Shown here: piece by piece, positions 51,892-60,658 of the stretch
How positions within the stretch are numbered: the first letter of the stretch is position 1
How the letters are laid out: each line of letters opens with the position of its first letter
From: an uncultured Duodenibacillus sp.
GTDB taxonomy: Bacteria; Pseudomonadota; Gammaproteobacteria; Burkholderiales; Burkholderiaceae_F
Assembly: GCA_944388865.1 (NCBI GenBank)
Contig: CALXKM010000002.1
Coordinates: forward strand, 62,001-126,000
DNA length: 64,000 bases
Direction: 5' to 3'
Notes under the pieces: generated by a model
Seen by the model: only the letters and a program-made list of their open reading frames with translations
The model's database searches: none
Told to the model about the DNA's origin: nothing
Position numbers and translations under genes: made by a program

Positions 51892-52623
51892 GTGAACGCG
51901 ATCAGAGGGGTTTTGTTTTATCTCATCTGCGCCGTCACAGTGATTCCTGCGGCGACGGCCATTCTTCTGACGTGGCCCTTTACCTCTGCCGAATGGCGCT
52001 ACGATGCTATCGGCATCGTCTGGGTGCGGGCGATGATTAAGGTGCTCGAGCACGTCTGCGGCGTCAAGTGCCGCGTGCTCGGCATCGAAAACATCCCGAC
52101 CGACGGCAGGTCTCTAGTCGTTCTCAGCAAGCACCAGTCGGCCTGGGAGACGTTGTTTTTGCCCGCCTATCTGCCCAACCGCATGGGCTTTGTCTACAAA
52201 AAGAGCCTGCACTGGATTCCGTTTTTCGGCTGGGCCTTGAAGTCGATGTGCATGATTGCCATTGACCGCAAGGAAGGTCGTTCGGCCTACCAAATTTTTC
52301 GCGAGCGCGGAGAAAAATTTTTGCAGCGCGGCTGGTGGGTGATTCTTTTCCCTGAAGGAACTCGCACCAAGCCAGGGGCGCGAACGATGTACAAAACGGG
52401 CGGCACGCGCTTTGCATGTTCGGTCGGAGCCGACATTCTTCCTGTTGCGCTCAATTCCGGTCGTCTGTGGCCGCGCAATTCGCTAGCCAAAAAGCCCGGA
52501 ACCATCACCGTGAGTTTTGGTCCGGTCATTTCAACCAAAGGACGCGAGCCGCATGAAGTCAACGACGAGGTGGCCGGCTGGATTGAAGCTGACATCAAAA
52601 AATGGGATCACGATGCCCATTGA
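51892..52623 (+). CDS. plsC: 1-acyl-sn-glycerol-3-phosphate acyltransferase
   Basis: PlsC acylates lysophosphatidate to phosphatidate in membrane lipid synthesis. The 243-residue protein has an N-terminal membrane segment, LSKHQSAWETLFLP in place of the usual H-x4-D motif (here His-x4-Glu), FPEGTR near residue 160 and a C-terminal VSFGPVIS. GGAGAG lies before GTG 51892; a GTG at 51886 is also possible. The Glu variant occurs in related proteins I recall from betaproteobacteria, so function is still likely. Confidence 0.9.
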   Translation: MNAIRGVLFYLICAVTVIPAATAILLTWPFTSAEWRYDAIGIVWVRAMIKVLEHVCGVKCRVLGIENIPTDGRSLVVLSKHQSAWETLFLPAYLPNRMGFVYKKSLHWIPFFGWALKSMCMIAIDRKEGRSAYQIFRERGEKFLQRGWWVILFPEGTRTKPGARTMYKTGGTRFACSVGADILPVALNSGRLWPRNSLAKKPGTITVSFGPVISTKGREPHEVNDEVAGWIEADIKKWDHDAH

Positions 52624-53462
52624 AGTGGAGCTCTCCCTCGCTTGAGCGCTCTGATGACGAGTTGATTCTTGACATCATTGAGTCGGCCAACTACGGCGAC
52701 TACGTCAGGCTGAGGCTCTCGCTTAAAGACGGCCGCGTCAAGCTCACCGTGCCTTGGAAGACAAAAAGCGAAGAGCTGCTTGGATTTCTTCGCCGCACCT
52801 GCGGCTGGATTAGAAAAAATCTTGCCCGGCAACGCCAAAAGAATGCACAGCGCTTGCAGGCCTCAACGCCATACAGTGCCAAGATTGATTCCGAAGGCTG
52901 TGTGTATCTGCAGGGCAAAAAGCTTGCGCTCAAGCCGACTCAATTGCGTGCAGTTCAGCTTCAAAGCGGCCTTGACGGCGAGGAGCCGGTTTTGCTTGTG
53001 CCAGAGTTTTCAGACATGCCGCCGACCTTTTCTCGCAAGCTTCAGGCAACAATGGTGAGCCGTTTCCTTAAGCGGCAGCTTTGCGAAATCTACAGCGAAC
53101 GCGGCCTGAAGATATGCAGCGCCATGCGCCTTTTTCCCAGACAGTTTTTGGTATCCAATGCTCTTACGAGCTGGGGCTCGTGCAACGCCAAGGGCGTTGT
53201 TCGCCTTTCCTGGCCGCTGGCGTGCTTGCCTGCCAAGTACTTTGACTATGTGCTGGTGCATGAGCTTGCGCATTTGGTGCACATGAACCACTCCGCGGCG
53301 TTTTGGTCGCTCGTAGAAAGGTTTTGCCCGGACTACAGGCAGACGCGAAAAGAGCTCAGAGAAATCGGACTCAAATCGATTTTTGCTGAAGAGATTTTTT
53401 CTGATAGCGAGCTTCAAGACATTTTTCGGCACTCAAAGCGGCTGCGGCTTCAGGCCGCATAA
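52602..53462 (+). CDS. YgjP-type (DUF45) metallopeptidase
   Basis: A 286-residue protein with the zinc site HELAHLVHMNHSAAFW near residue 220 (HExxH plus a downstream His), preceded by NALTSWGSCNAKGVVRL, the family signature of the WLM/YgjP group. It is cytoplasmic by sequence. It overlaps the plsC stop by 22 bases. Substrate unknown; members have been linked to peptide or toxin processing only by homology. Confidence 0.85.
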   Translation: MGSRCPLKWSSPSLERSDDELILDIIESANYGDYVRLRLSLKDGRVKLTVPWKTKSEELLGFLRRTCGWIRKNLARQRQKNAQRLQASTPYSAKIDSEGCVYLQGKKLALKPTQLRAVQLQSGLDGEEPVLLVPEFSDMPPTFSRKLQATMVSRFLKRQLCEIYSERGLKICSAMRLFPRQFLVSNALTSWGSCNAKGVVRLSWPLACLPAKYFDYVLVHELAHLVHMNHSAAFWSLVERFCPDYRQTRKELREIGLKSIFAEEIFSDSELQDIFRHSKRLRLQAA

Positions 53463-53467
53463 AGAGC

Positions 53468-53497
53468 TTGCATTTCGCTATTCATTTGATGTATAAC
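53468..53497 (+). promoter_or_regulatory. Candidate promoter of the pre-mraZ small RNA
   Basis: TTGCAT (53468-53473) and TATAAC (53492-53497), 18 bases apart, point downstream at a 130-base segment ending in a terminator. Confidence 0.45.
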
Positions 53498-53503
53498 GAG
53501 AGT

Positions 53504-53636
53504 GCATTTTGATTTTCTCGGATGCCGCCGATAGAGACGTGCATGTGTGACTCGACCTCTCGGCGTAGAAGGGTGAAAAAACTCTCCTGAATCTTTTGGT
53601 CTCGCTTAGCGGCATTGTTCGCAGCGAGACTTTTTC
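53504..53636 (+). ncRNA. Candidate small RNA between the YgjP gene and mraZ
   Basis: About 130 bases bounded by a sigma70-like promoter and a strong terminator, with no good reading frame. It has local pairing potential (CTCGG near 53517 with CCGATAGAG further on). It does not match rnpB, SRP, tmRNA or riboswitch signatures I know. Could instead be only a transcript leader. Confidence 0.35.
53599..53636 (+). terminator. Rho-independent terminator upstream of mraZ
   Basis: GTCTCGCT (53599-53606) and AGCGAGAC (53623-53630) form an 8-bp stem with a 16-base loop followed by TTTTTC. Confidence 0.75.
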
Positions 53637-53848
53637 TTTTTGCTTTGCGAAAAACCGTTTTGCAAATTTGACCGACCGTTTCTCAAACTCTCTGCAGCAG
53701 AAAATCACGTGAGGCAGGATCCTGACGGTGCAAAGAAGAAGGAGAAGTTCTTGATCGGGGTAAATACCTAGTCAATGACAGCAGGCTCTAGCGCCTGATT
53801 GAGCCAGTTCGGACCAATGACCCGCAGAGCTTGTGCTAGAGTGTCGGG

Positions 53849-53874
53849 TGTGAAAAAGTGGGGAAAAGTGGGGC
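53849..53874 (+). promoter_or_regulatory. Phased MraZ operator repeats
   Basis: GTGTGA (53849), GTGGGG (53859) and GTGGGG (53869) are spaced exactly 10 bases apart. MraZ is known to bind TGGGN boxes separated by five bases upstream of its own operon. The first repeat is degenerate. The site is about 108 bases upstream of mraZ, so the mra promoter probably overlaps it. Confidence 0.8.
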
Positions 53875-53981
53875 GCTGTGCGCATGTTGCTTTTCTCACG
53901 ATTTTTTTCTTTGCGCGTCTTTTCTTGATGGGGATGAGAACAGGCGCGCCTGCGGGTCTCATCTTTTGTTGGAAAATCAAC

Positions 53982-54410
53982 GTGTTCCAGGGTACTTCTC
54001 TACTTTCGCTAGATGCCAAGGGCCGCATGACGATGCCAAGTCGTCATCGCGAAGAGCTCATGGGCGAGTGCGCCCTGGAGGTGACGATCACGCGCCATCC
54101 AGACGGTTGTCTTCTCATCTATCCCCGCGACGTTTGGCTCGAGCGGCGCGAGGCTCTCTCAAAGCTTGGCTATGCCGCGCGCGTGCTGCAGCGCATCGTA
54201 CTGGGCAGCGCCGTGGATCTTACGATTGATTCGGCCGGACGTCTTCTCATCCCCGCTGATCTGCGCGTGCTCGCAGGGCTCTCCAAGGAAGTTGCGCTCG
54301 TGGGGCTTGGCACGCATTTTGAGCTCTGGGATGCGCAGGAACTTGCCCGGCAGGAGTCTGAAGCTCTTGCCGCAGGCATTGAAGCCGCTGCCGGCGGCTT
54401 TCAGTTTTAG
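53982..54410 (+). CDS. mraZ: Transcriptional regulator MraZ
   Basis: MraZ represses or balances expression of the dcw cluster by binding TGGGN repeats. The 142-residue protein has two SpoVT-AbrB halves, with DAKGRMTMPSRHRE near residues 10-23 and DSAGRLLIPADLR near 85-97. Start is the GTG giving FQGTSLLSLD, as other MraZ begin; longer in-frame starts upstream encode no family residues. Its operator repeats lie 108 bases upstream. rsmH follows after 23 bases. Confidence 0.93.
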   Translation: MFQGTSLLSLDAKGRMTMPSRHREELMGECALEVTITRHPDGCLLIYPRDVWLERREALSKLGYAARVLQRIVLGSAVDLTIDSAGRLLIPADLRVLAGLSKEVALVGLGTHFELWDAQELARQESEALAAGIEAAAGGFQF

Positions 54411-54433
54411 CTGACGCCCATAGGAGTGCCGAT

Positions 54434-55444
54434 ATGCCGCAGACAGTGCTTCAGGGCTCAGTTCAAAGCGCAGCGCCAGCCGAGCGTCTCATTCACCGCT
54501 CGGTTCTTGCTCAAGAGGCGCCCCGCGAGGTGCTCACGCGCACCGACGGAATTTATGTAGACGCCACTTTTGGTCGCGGCGGGCATACTCGCACATTGCT
54601 TTCTCTTGTCTCGCCCGAGGCGCGCGTTTATGCCTTTGACCGCGATGAAGAAGCCGTTGCCGCGGCCCGCAGCATCGATGACGAGCGCTTTGAAATTATT
54701 CACGCGCCATTTTCGCACATGGCCTGCGAGCTCGCGCAAAGAGGCGTGACGGCCGTTGACGGTGTTTTGATGGATATCGGCGTCTCTAGTCCCCAGATCG
54801 ACGACGCCTCCCGCGGCTTTTCGTTTCGGTTCGACGGGCCTCTTGACATGCGCATGGATACGGCGAGCGGCATCACGGCTGCGCAGTGGCTTGCGACGGC
54901 CTCCGAGGCCGACATCGAGCGCGTTCTTCGCGTCTACGGTGAAGAGCGCTGCTCAAAGCAGCTTGCGCGCGCTATTTGCGCGCGACGACTAGCCGAGCCC
55001 TTTGTCCGCACGGGAGATTTGGCTGATTTTGTTGCACGCACGATCGGCCGCTCGCACAAAGATGCGGGGCAGCACCCGGCCACAAGAACCTTTCAGGCCA
55101 TTCGCATCGAAATCAACGGCGAGCTCGACGAGCTCAAGTCTGCCCTGTCTCAGGCCGCAGGTCTTTTGCGGCCAGCCGGCAAGCTTGCCGTCATCAGTTT
55201 TCATTCGCTCGAAGACCGCATCGTCAAGCGCTTTTTTGAAGAGGGCGCGCACCCCGAACGCCTGATTGATGCGCGCATCGCGCTGCGCACGCAGGATCTG
55301 CCTGAGCCTTTTTGGCAGGACGTGCGCCGCATCAAGCCCGCAAAAGAGGAGTGCGAAGATAATCCCCGGGCACGCAGCGCCGTGATGCGCAGCGCCGTGC
55401 GCACGACTCGCAAGTGGCCTGCTGCCGAGGGAGGTGCACGATGA
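54434..55444 (+). CDS. rsmH: 16S rRNA (cytosine-1402-N4)-methyltransferase RsmH
   Basis: RsmH methylates C1402 of 16S rRNA with SAM. The 336-residue protein contains VDATFGRGGHTRTLL, GVLMDIGVSSPQIDDASRG and SFHSLEDRIVKRFF, the family landmarks. Its N-terminal 20 residues are an extension. The ftsL ATG overlaps its stop. Confidence 0.96.
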   Translation: MPQTVLQGSVQSAAPAERLIHRSVLAQEAPREVLTRTDGIYVDATFGRGGHTRTLLSLVSPEARVYAFDRDEEAVAAARSIDDERFEIIHAPFSHMACELAQRGVTAVDGVLMDIGVSSPQIDDASRGFSFRFDGPLDMRMDTASGITAAQWLATASEADIERVLRVYGEERCSKQLARAICARRLAEPFVRTGDLADFVARTIGRSHKDAGQHPATRTFQAIRIEINGELDELKSALSQAAGLLRPAGKLAVISFHSLEDRIVKRFFEEGAHPERLIDARIALRTQDLPEPFWQDVRRIKPAKEECEDNPRARSAVMRSAVRTTRKWPAAEGGAR

Positions 55445-55779
55445 AAAAGAATGCACTTGCCTTTGTCAGCGAACGATTTTTATTCGTCATGGCGTTGATA
55501 TCGGCTGTGGTGCTGGTTCTGAGCGGCGCGGCGCTTGTGACGACGCAGTACCGCGTGAGGCTGCTTTTTGTCGAAATTGAGCGCGCCAACGATGTCGCGC
55601 GCAGACTCTCGGACGACTCAAGTCAGCTCGCGCTTGATCTCTCCAAGGCGGCGCTTCCGGCTGCCGTCAGCCGCCGTGCTCGCGAGATGGGCTTTGCGCC
55701 TGCGGGCGTTACCAATACGGTGCTTCTTGAAGTCGAGCCGATGGCTCTCATCAAAGGACACATGGAGGTGAGGAAATGA
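55441..55779 (+). CDS. ftsL: Cell division protein FtsL
   Basis: FtsL is a bitopic divisome protein that bridges FtsQ/FtsB and activates FtsWI. The 112-residue protein has a basic N-terminus, one membrane segment (about 13-36) and a periplasmic coiled coil (VEIERANDVARRLSDDSSQL). Weakly conserved in sequence, it is assigned by size, topology and position between rsmH and ftsI, with a GGGAGG ribosome site. Confidence 0.9.
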   Translation: MKKNALAFVSERFLFVMALISAVVLVLSGAALVTTQYRVRLLFVEIERANDVARRLSDDSSQLALDLSKAALPAAVSRRAREMGFAPAGVTNTVLLEVEPMALIKGHMEVRK

Positions 55780-57602
55780 CGCTCTCCGAAGTGTTCGAGG
55801 GTCTGTGGCTCATCGTGCGGGACAAGGCGCTCGCCTTCTGGCGTGAAGACAATGCGCCCAAGCGCGCCAATCGCGGCAGAGGCGAGGAGTCGCTGCTGCT
55901 TGTGCCGATTCCGGCCGCGCGCAGCAAATGGGTATTTTTCATCTTTTTTGCGGCGCTTATATGCGTGGGCTTGAAGGCCTTTTGGCTGCAGTGCGGCATC
56001 TCAACGGATTTTCTCAAAAAGCAAGGCGAAGCGCGCTATGCAAGAACGCTGCCCGTGCCCGCGCAGCGCGGGCAAATCGTCGACAGAAACGGCGTGGTGC
56101 TAGCTTCCACGATTCCGGCGCGCAGCGTCTGGGCCGATCCCCAGGAAGCGCTCGGCTTAAAGCACGAAGATTTCGTCAAGCTCGCAGACATTCTTGAGAT
56201 GGAGCCCGAAATCATCGAGCGCAAAATCGAAGGCCGTCGGGGAAAGAGCTTTGTATATATTGATCGGCAAATAGAGGTCGAAAAGGGCGAAGCCGTCCGC
56301 GCACTTAATCTGGCAGGCATTCACGTGAGCAACGAAGTGCGCCGCAATTATCCGGACGGCCCGATCTCGGCGCACATTGTGGGCTTTACCGACTCGGACA
56401 ACAACGGACGCGAAGGAATTGAACTGGCCGACAACCAGGAGCTCTCGGGCAAGCAGGGCTCACGGCGCGTGATTCGCGACAGACTCGGACGCATTGTTGA
56501 AGACGTCTGGGTCAAGGAAGGCGTTGTGGGTTCAGACGTCGTGCTCTCAATTGACTCTCGCTTGCAGTTCATTGCGCACAAGGCGCTTGCGGCCGCCGTC
56601 GAGCGTCACGCCGCCAAGGCAGGCGCCGTCGTGGTGACCGATGTGCGCACAGGTGAAGTGCTTGCCATGAGCAGCTGGCCCACGTACGACCCCAATTCGC
56701 GGCGTTCGGTGAAGTTTGAAAATATCCGCAACCGTGTGATCACCGATACGTTTGAGCCCGGTTCGACCATGAAGCCCTTTGCCATTGCCAAGGCGCTCGA
56801 TTTGGGGATCGTGAGGCCTGATACGCTCGTGCAGACGGCTCCGGGCAAGCTTACGATCGGCGATAGAACGATCGGCGACACGCACGACTACGGCATGATC
56901 ACGGTGAGTCAGGTCGTGGCCAAGTCTTCCAATATTGGAACAAGCAAGATTGCTCTTGAAATGGCGCCTGAGACGCTCTGGGACATGTATTCAGCCCTGG
57001 GCTTTGGTCAGTCACCTGAAGTGGGGCTGCCCGGTGCGGCAAGCGGCAGGCTTCGCCCTGCCAAGTCTTGGCGTCCCATTGAGCAGGCGACGATTTCATA
57101 TGGGCACGGCATTTCCGTGTCGCTTCTGCAGCTTGTACGCGCCTATACGGCTTTGGCTCGCAACGGCGATGTGATTGATCTCACTTTCAAGCGCACCTAT
57201 GCGCCGGCCAAGGGCGAGCAAATCTTTCGTCCGGAGGTGGCCCGTCAGATGCGCGCCATGATGACGCAGACGGTCCAGGCGGGCGGCACTGCACGGCGCG
57301 TAAGCGTTCAGGGCTATACGATTGCCGGCAAGACCGGCACGGCAAACAAGATTGAAAACGGCGAGTACGTCGACAAGTATGTAGCAAGCTTTGTGGGCAT
57401 GGCTCCAGCCGGACAGCCGCGCATCATTGTGGCTGTGATGGTCGATGAACCTACGCAGGGCAGCCACTACGGCGGCACCGTGGCCGCGCCGGTTTTCAAC
57501 GAAGTGACGGCAAGCGCACTGCAGCTCATCGGCGTGCATCCCGATGCAATGGGCTTTGGCGCCGCACCGGGAATATTGGTGAAAGGATTGAGAAATGATT
57601 GA
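55776..57602 (+). CDS. ftsI: Peptidoglycan D,D-transpeptidase FtsI
   Basis: FtsI (PBP3) crosslinks septal peptidoglycan. The 608-residue protein has an N-terminal membrane anchor (about 52-72), a dimerisation domain (RGQIVDRNGVVLAST), and the transpeptidase motifs SxxK in GSTMKPF near residue 330, SSN in KSSNIG near 384 and KTG in AGKTGTANK near 519. Overlaps ftsL by four bases and murE by eight. Beta-lactams target this family. Confidence 0.96.
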   Translation: MTLSEVFEGLWLIVRDKALAFWREDNAPKRANRGRGEESLLLVPIPAARSKWVFFIFFAALICVGLKAFWLQCGISTDFLKKQGEARYARTLPVPAQRGQIVDRNGVVLASTIPARSVWADPQEALGLKHEDFVKLADILEMEPEIIERKIEGRRGKSFVYIDRQIEVEKGEAVRALNLAGIHVSNEVRRNYPDGPISAHIVGFTDSDNNGREGIELADNQELSGKQGSRRVIRDRLGRIVEDVWVKEGVVGSDVVLSIDSRLQFIAHKALAAAVERHAAKAGAVVVTDVRTGEVLAMSSWPTYDPNSRRSVKFENIRNRVITDTFEPGSTMKPFAIAKALDLGIVRPDTLVQTAPGKLTIGDRTIGDTHDYGMITVSQVVAKSSNIGTSKIALEMAPETLWDMYSALGFGQSPEVGLPGAASGRLRPAKSWRPIEQATISYGHGISVSLLQLVRAYTALARNGDVIDLTFKRTYAPAKGEQIFRPEVARQMRAMMTQTVQAGGTARRVSVQGYTIAGKTGTANKIENGEYVDKYVASFVGMAPAGQPRIIVAVMVDEPTQGSHYGGTVAAPVFNEVTASALQLIGVHPDAMGFGAAPGILVKGLRND

Positions 57603-59139
57603 TTGCAGCACCCAGGAAAAGGAAATTCTCGAGTGCGTTGATTGGGTAAGGGGGAAGGCTGCGCCCGGCGCAAAGATCCGAATTGATTCGCGCAGCATCG
57701 AGCAGGGCGATGTGTTTGCTGCTTTGCACGGAGCAACCGTCGACGGGCTTGCTTATGCCGCCGTTGCGGCCTCGCGCCACGCCTCGGCCATGCTTGTTGA
57801 AAAGCGCGATGACATTCTCGGAAAGAGCGCGGGCCTGCCCGTGTATATGGTCGAAAATCTGCGCGAAAAGCTTGGGCTTATCGCCTCGCTTTTTTACGGC
57901 AGTCCCTCGGCGCATATGCGAGGTGCGGCCATTACGGGCACCAACGGCAAGACAAGCATCAGTCATTGGGTGAGCACTGCTTTGACGCGTCTGCATCATC
58001 CATGCGCGGCCATCGGCACGATCGGGGCTTTTTTAAAGGGCGAAAAGCTCCCTGCGCCCCCTTTGACGACGCCGGATGCGGCTAGCCTGCAGGAGCTTTT
58101 TTCCGAGGCCTATGAAAGAGGCGCTCAGGCCTTTGCCATTGAGGCGAGCTCCATCGGTCTTGAGCAAGGGCGGCTAGCCGGCACCAAGATTGAGACGGCA
58201 GCCTTTACAAACCTCACGCGCGACCATCTGGACTATCATGGCACGCTTGAAGCCTATGAAAAGGCCAAGACAATTTTGTTTGATTGGCCTGGACTGAAAA
58301 ATGCCGTCGTCAATATTGACGACGAGGCAGGCTTGCGGCTTGCCAAGCGAGCCGCTGCTCGAGGCGTGCGCGTCATCACGTATTCGCTCGAGGAAAAAAC
58401 GCTGGCTGGCTGCTGTGCTCTTAATGCCGTTGATATCGAAAATAAGCCTTCGTCGGTTGCCTTCAAGGCGCTCTGGCAGGGCAAGAGCCATCTCGTTGAG
58501 GCGCAGGTGATCGGCCGCTTCAACGTTTCAAACATCCTGGCTGCTGCGGGCATTATGCTCAGTTTCGGCATTGATGCCGAGGCGGTTTTCAACCAGATGA
58601 GCCAGGTGAGGGCTCCAGCGGGAAGGGTTGAGCCCATTGTTTCGGAAAATGCTCCGCTCATCGTCGTTGACTATGCCCACACGCCTGATGCTCTTGCAAA
58701 GGTGATCAGCGCTTTGCGTGAAGCCATGAAGGCCAGAGCCGGAGCAAGGCTCTGGACGGTTTTTGGCGCGGGCGGCGACCGCGATCACGGCAAGCGGCCG
58801 CTGATGGGAAAAGCCGCTAGCGCAGCCTCCGACTTTGTCGTCATCACCACCGACAATCCGCGCAGCGAAGATCCGGCGGCCATTGCCGAAGCAATTGCTG
58901 CGGGCTGCGATGCAGCAAAGACGCGCATTGTGCTTGATCGCCGAGAGGCGATTGTCGAGGCTGTCTGCGAGGCCGATGCGGCCGATGTGGTTCTGATCGC
59001 AGGCAAGGGGCACGAAGCCTATCAGGAAGTCAGGGGCGTGCGCACGCACTTTAGCGACGCAGAAGCTTCTCGAGAGGCGCTTGTTGAGCGTCGCGCGAGA
59101 ATTCTCAAAAAACTTGAAGCAGGCAAAGATTATGTCTGA
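57595..59139 (+). CDS. murE: UDP-MurNAc-tripeptide synthetase MurE
   Basis: MurE adds meso-diaminopimelate to UDP-MurNAc-L-Ala-D-Glu. The 514-residue ligase has the ATP motif TGTNGKTS near residue 115, the carbamylated-Lys region and the meso-DAP specificity motif DNPRSED near residue 420. Overlaps ftsI and murF by eight bases each. The DNPR signature and the presence of dapB agree on meso-DAP peptidoglycan. Confidence 0.96.
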   Translation: MIDCSTQEKEILECVDWVRGKAAPGAKIRIDSRSIEQGDVFAALHGATVDGLAYAAVAASRHASAMLVEKRDDILGKSAGLPVYMVENLREKLGLIASLFYGSPSAHMRGAAITGTNGKTSISHWVSTALTRLHHPCAAIGTIGAFLKGEKLPAPPLTTPDAASLQELFSEAYERGAQAFAIEASSIGLEQGRLAGTKIETAAFTNLTRDHLDYHGTLEAYEKAKTILFDWPGLKNAVVNIDDEAGLRLAKRAAARGVRVITYSLEEKTLAGCCALNAVDIENKPSSVAFKALWQGKSHLVEAQVIGRFNVSNILAAAGIMLSFGIDAEAVFNQMSQVRAPAGRVEPIVSENAPLIVVDYAHTPDALAKVISALREAMKARAGARLWTVFGAGGDRDHGKRPLMGKAASAASDFVVITTDNPRSEDPAAIAEAIAAGCDAAKTRIVLDRREAIVEAVCEADAADVVLIAGKGHEAYQEVRGVRTHFSDAEASREALVERRARILKKLEAGKDYV

Positions 59140-60520
59140 AATTACCGGCTGGAACATGAAGACCCTGCTCAAGGCTTTGGGCGATGAAGTGCTTGAAGTG
59201 CACGGAAATTCAGGCGTGGTTTTCGGTGAAATCAGCACCGACAGCAGACGCATCACGAAAAACTGCATTTTTATTGCTATCCGCGGGGAAAACTTTGACG
59301 GGCATGATTTTGTCGCGCAGGCCGCGCATGCCGGTGCGGGCGTTGCCATTGTCGAGAAGTGGCAGGATACAGGCTGCACGCAGATTCTTGTGCGCGATGC
59401 CGTAGAGGCCTACGGCAGACTTGCCGCAGCCTGGAGAGCGCAGTTTTCCATTCCGTTGATTTGCGTAGCGGGCAGCAACGGCAAGACCACCACGACGCAG
59501 ATGATTGCTTCAATTCTGCGCACGGCCTGCGGCGAAGAAGCCATTGCAGCCACGAAGGGCAACTTCAACAATCACATCGGCGTGCCGCAGATGCTTTTGA
59601 CGATCAATGCTCGCACCAAGGCTGCGGTTATTGAAGCCGGCATGAATCATCCCGGAGAAATGGCTCGCCTTGTAAGCTGGATTCGTCCCACGGTGGCCGT
59701 CATTACCAATGCGCAGCGCGAGCATCAGGAATTTCTGCACACGGTAGAGGCGAGCGCCCGGGAAAACGCTTTTGCTCTGGTCAGCCTCTCGGCAAAGGGA
59801 ACGGCCGTGCTTCCGATCAAAGATCCGAGCTTTGGCCTGTGGCAGGATTTCGTGCGCGCCCGAGGCTGCCGATTGATGACTTATGCCGCGGGCAACGATG
59901 CCTCGGCAAACGTGTCGGTTTGCGTCTCAGATGGCGCTATTTCGATCAAAAAAGGCGCCGAGAGCCTCTCCTCAGTACTCAATCTTGTCGGAGAGCATGC
60001 GCTGCACGATGCTGCGGCCGCTGCCGCGGCCTCCTTTGCCGTCGGCGTCAAGCCCGAGGCGATTGCACGGGGTTTGGCCGACTTCAAGCCCGTCAGAGGG
60101 CGAGGCGTGCGGCATGTGCTGCGCAACGGCGCGATTTTGATTGACGATGCGTACAATGCAAACCCCGACAGCATGCGAGCGGCCATCGACGTGCTCGCGC
60201 AGCTGCCCGGTCCCAGAGTGCTGATCGCAGGCGATATGGCAGAAACCGGCGAAAACGCAGCGCGGTTTCACGAAGAGGTCTGCGCGTACGCCAAGGAGCA
60301 GGGCGTTGATCGGCTCCTTGCCGTGGGCGAACACATGCGTGAGGCCGTGGGGGCTTTCGGCTCGGGGGCCCGCTGGTTTGCCTCGATCGAAGAGCTTGTT
60401 CACGCCTCCAAGGTTGCCGCGCAGACGCCTGGCAGCATGCTTGTCAAAGCTTCGCGCGCCATGCATCTTGAAGAGGTGGTCGATTCCGTCACGGCGGCAA
60501 TGACGGCGCAGACTGTCTAA
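59132..60520 (+). CDS. murF: UDP-MurNAc-tripeptide-D-alanyl-D-alanine ligase MurF
   Basis: MurF adds D-Ala-D-Ala to complete the pentapeptide precursor. The 462-residue ligase has STDSRRITKNCIFIAIRGENF, the ATP motif AGSNGKTTT near residue 112, KGNFNNHIGVP and DDAYNANPDSM near 350. ATG 59132 overlaps the end of murE; murE and murF are separate genes here, although they are fused in some relatives. A 138-base gap before mraY interrupts an otherwise packed cluster. Confidence 0.95.
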   Translation: MSEITGWNMKTLLKALGDEVLEVHGNSGVVFGEISTDSRRITKNCIFIAIRGENFDGHDFVAQAAHAGAGVAIVEKWQDTGCTQILVRDAVEAYGRLAAAWRAQFSIPLICVAGSNGKTTTTQMIASILRTACGEEAIAATKGNFNNHIGVPQMLLTINARTKAAVIEAGMNHPGEMARLVSWIRPTVAVITNAQREHQEFLHTVEASARENAFALVSLSAKGTAVLPIKDPSFGLWQDFVRARGCRLMTYAAGNDASANVSVCVSDGAISIKKGAESLSSVLNLVGEHALHDAAAAAAASFAVGVKPEAIARGLADFKPVRGRGVRHVLRNGAILIDDAYNANPDSMRAAIDVLAQLPGPRVLIAGDMAETGENAARFHEEVCAYAKEQGVDRLLAVGEHMREAVGAFGSGARWFASIEELVHASKVAAQTPGSMLVKASRAMHLEEVVDSVTAAMTAQTV

Positions 60521-60623
60521 AGAGAAAGGAACGCGCCGCTGCGGCGGCGGTCTTTTCCGGCGACGGCTGCAAAGAAGTTTTTTCGAACAGAAGCTTAAGA
60601 ACAACACGCATTACGACAAAGAG

Positions 60624-60645
60624 GGCGCTAAACACCAAGAGCGCC
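60624..60645 (+). promoter_or_regulatory. Hairpin ahead of the mraY ribosome site
   Basis: GGCGCT (60624-60629) and AGCGCC (60640-60645) pair around a 10-base loop just upstream of AAGGA and the mraY ATG. Could adjust mraY translation. The rest of the 138-base gap is GC-rich with nothing else recognised. Confidence 0.4.
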
Positions 60646-60658
60646 GGCAAAAGGACAC

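Larger units (their letters stand above)
53463..53981 (+). other. Long gap before mraZ
   Basis: 519 bases without a supported gene. It holds a candidate small RNA or leader with promoter (53468-53497) and terminator (53599-53636), then the phased mra-operon operator repeats at 53849-53874. A frame is open across part of it but has no MraZ similarity before 53982. Confidence 0.6.

Noticed and set aside
53463-53981. RNase P RNA (rnpB), which often precedes mraZ
   Set aside because: The conserved rnpB core motifs are absent and the noncoding segment ending at the terminator is too short.
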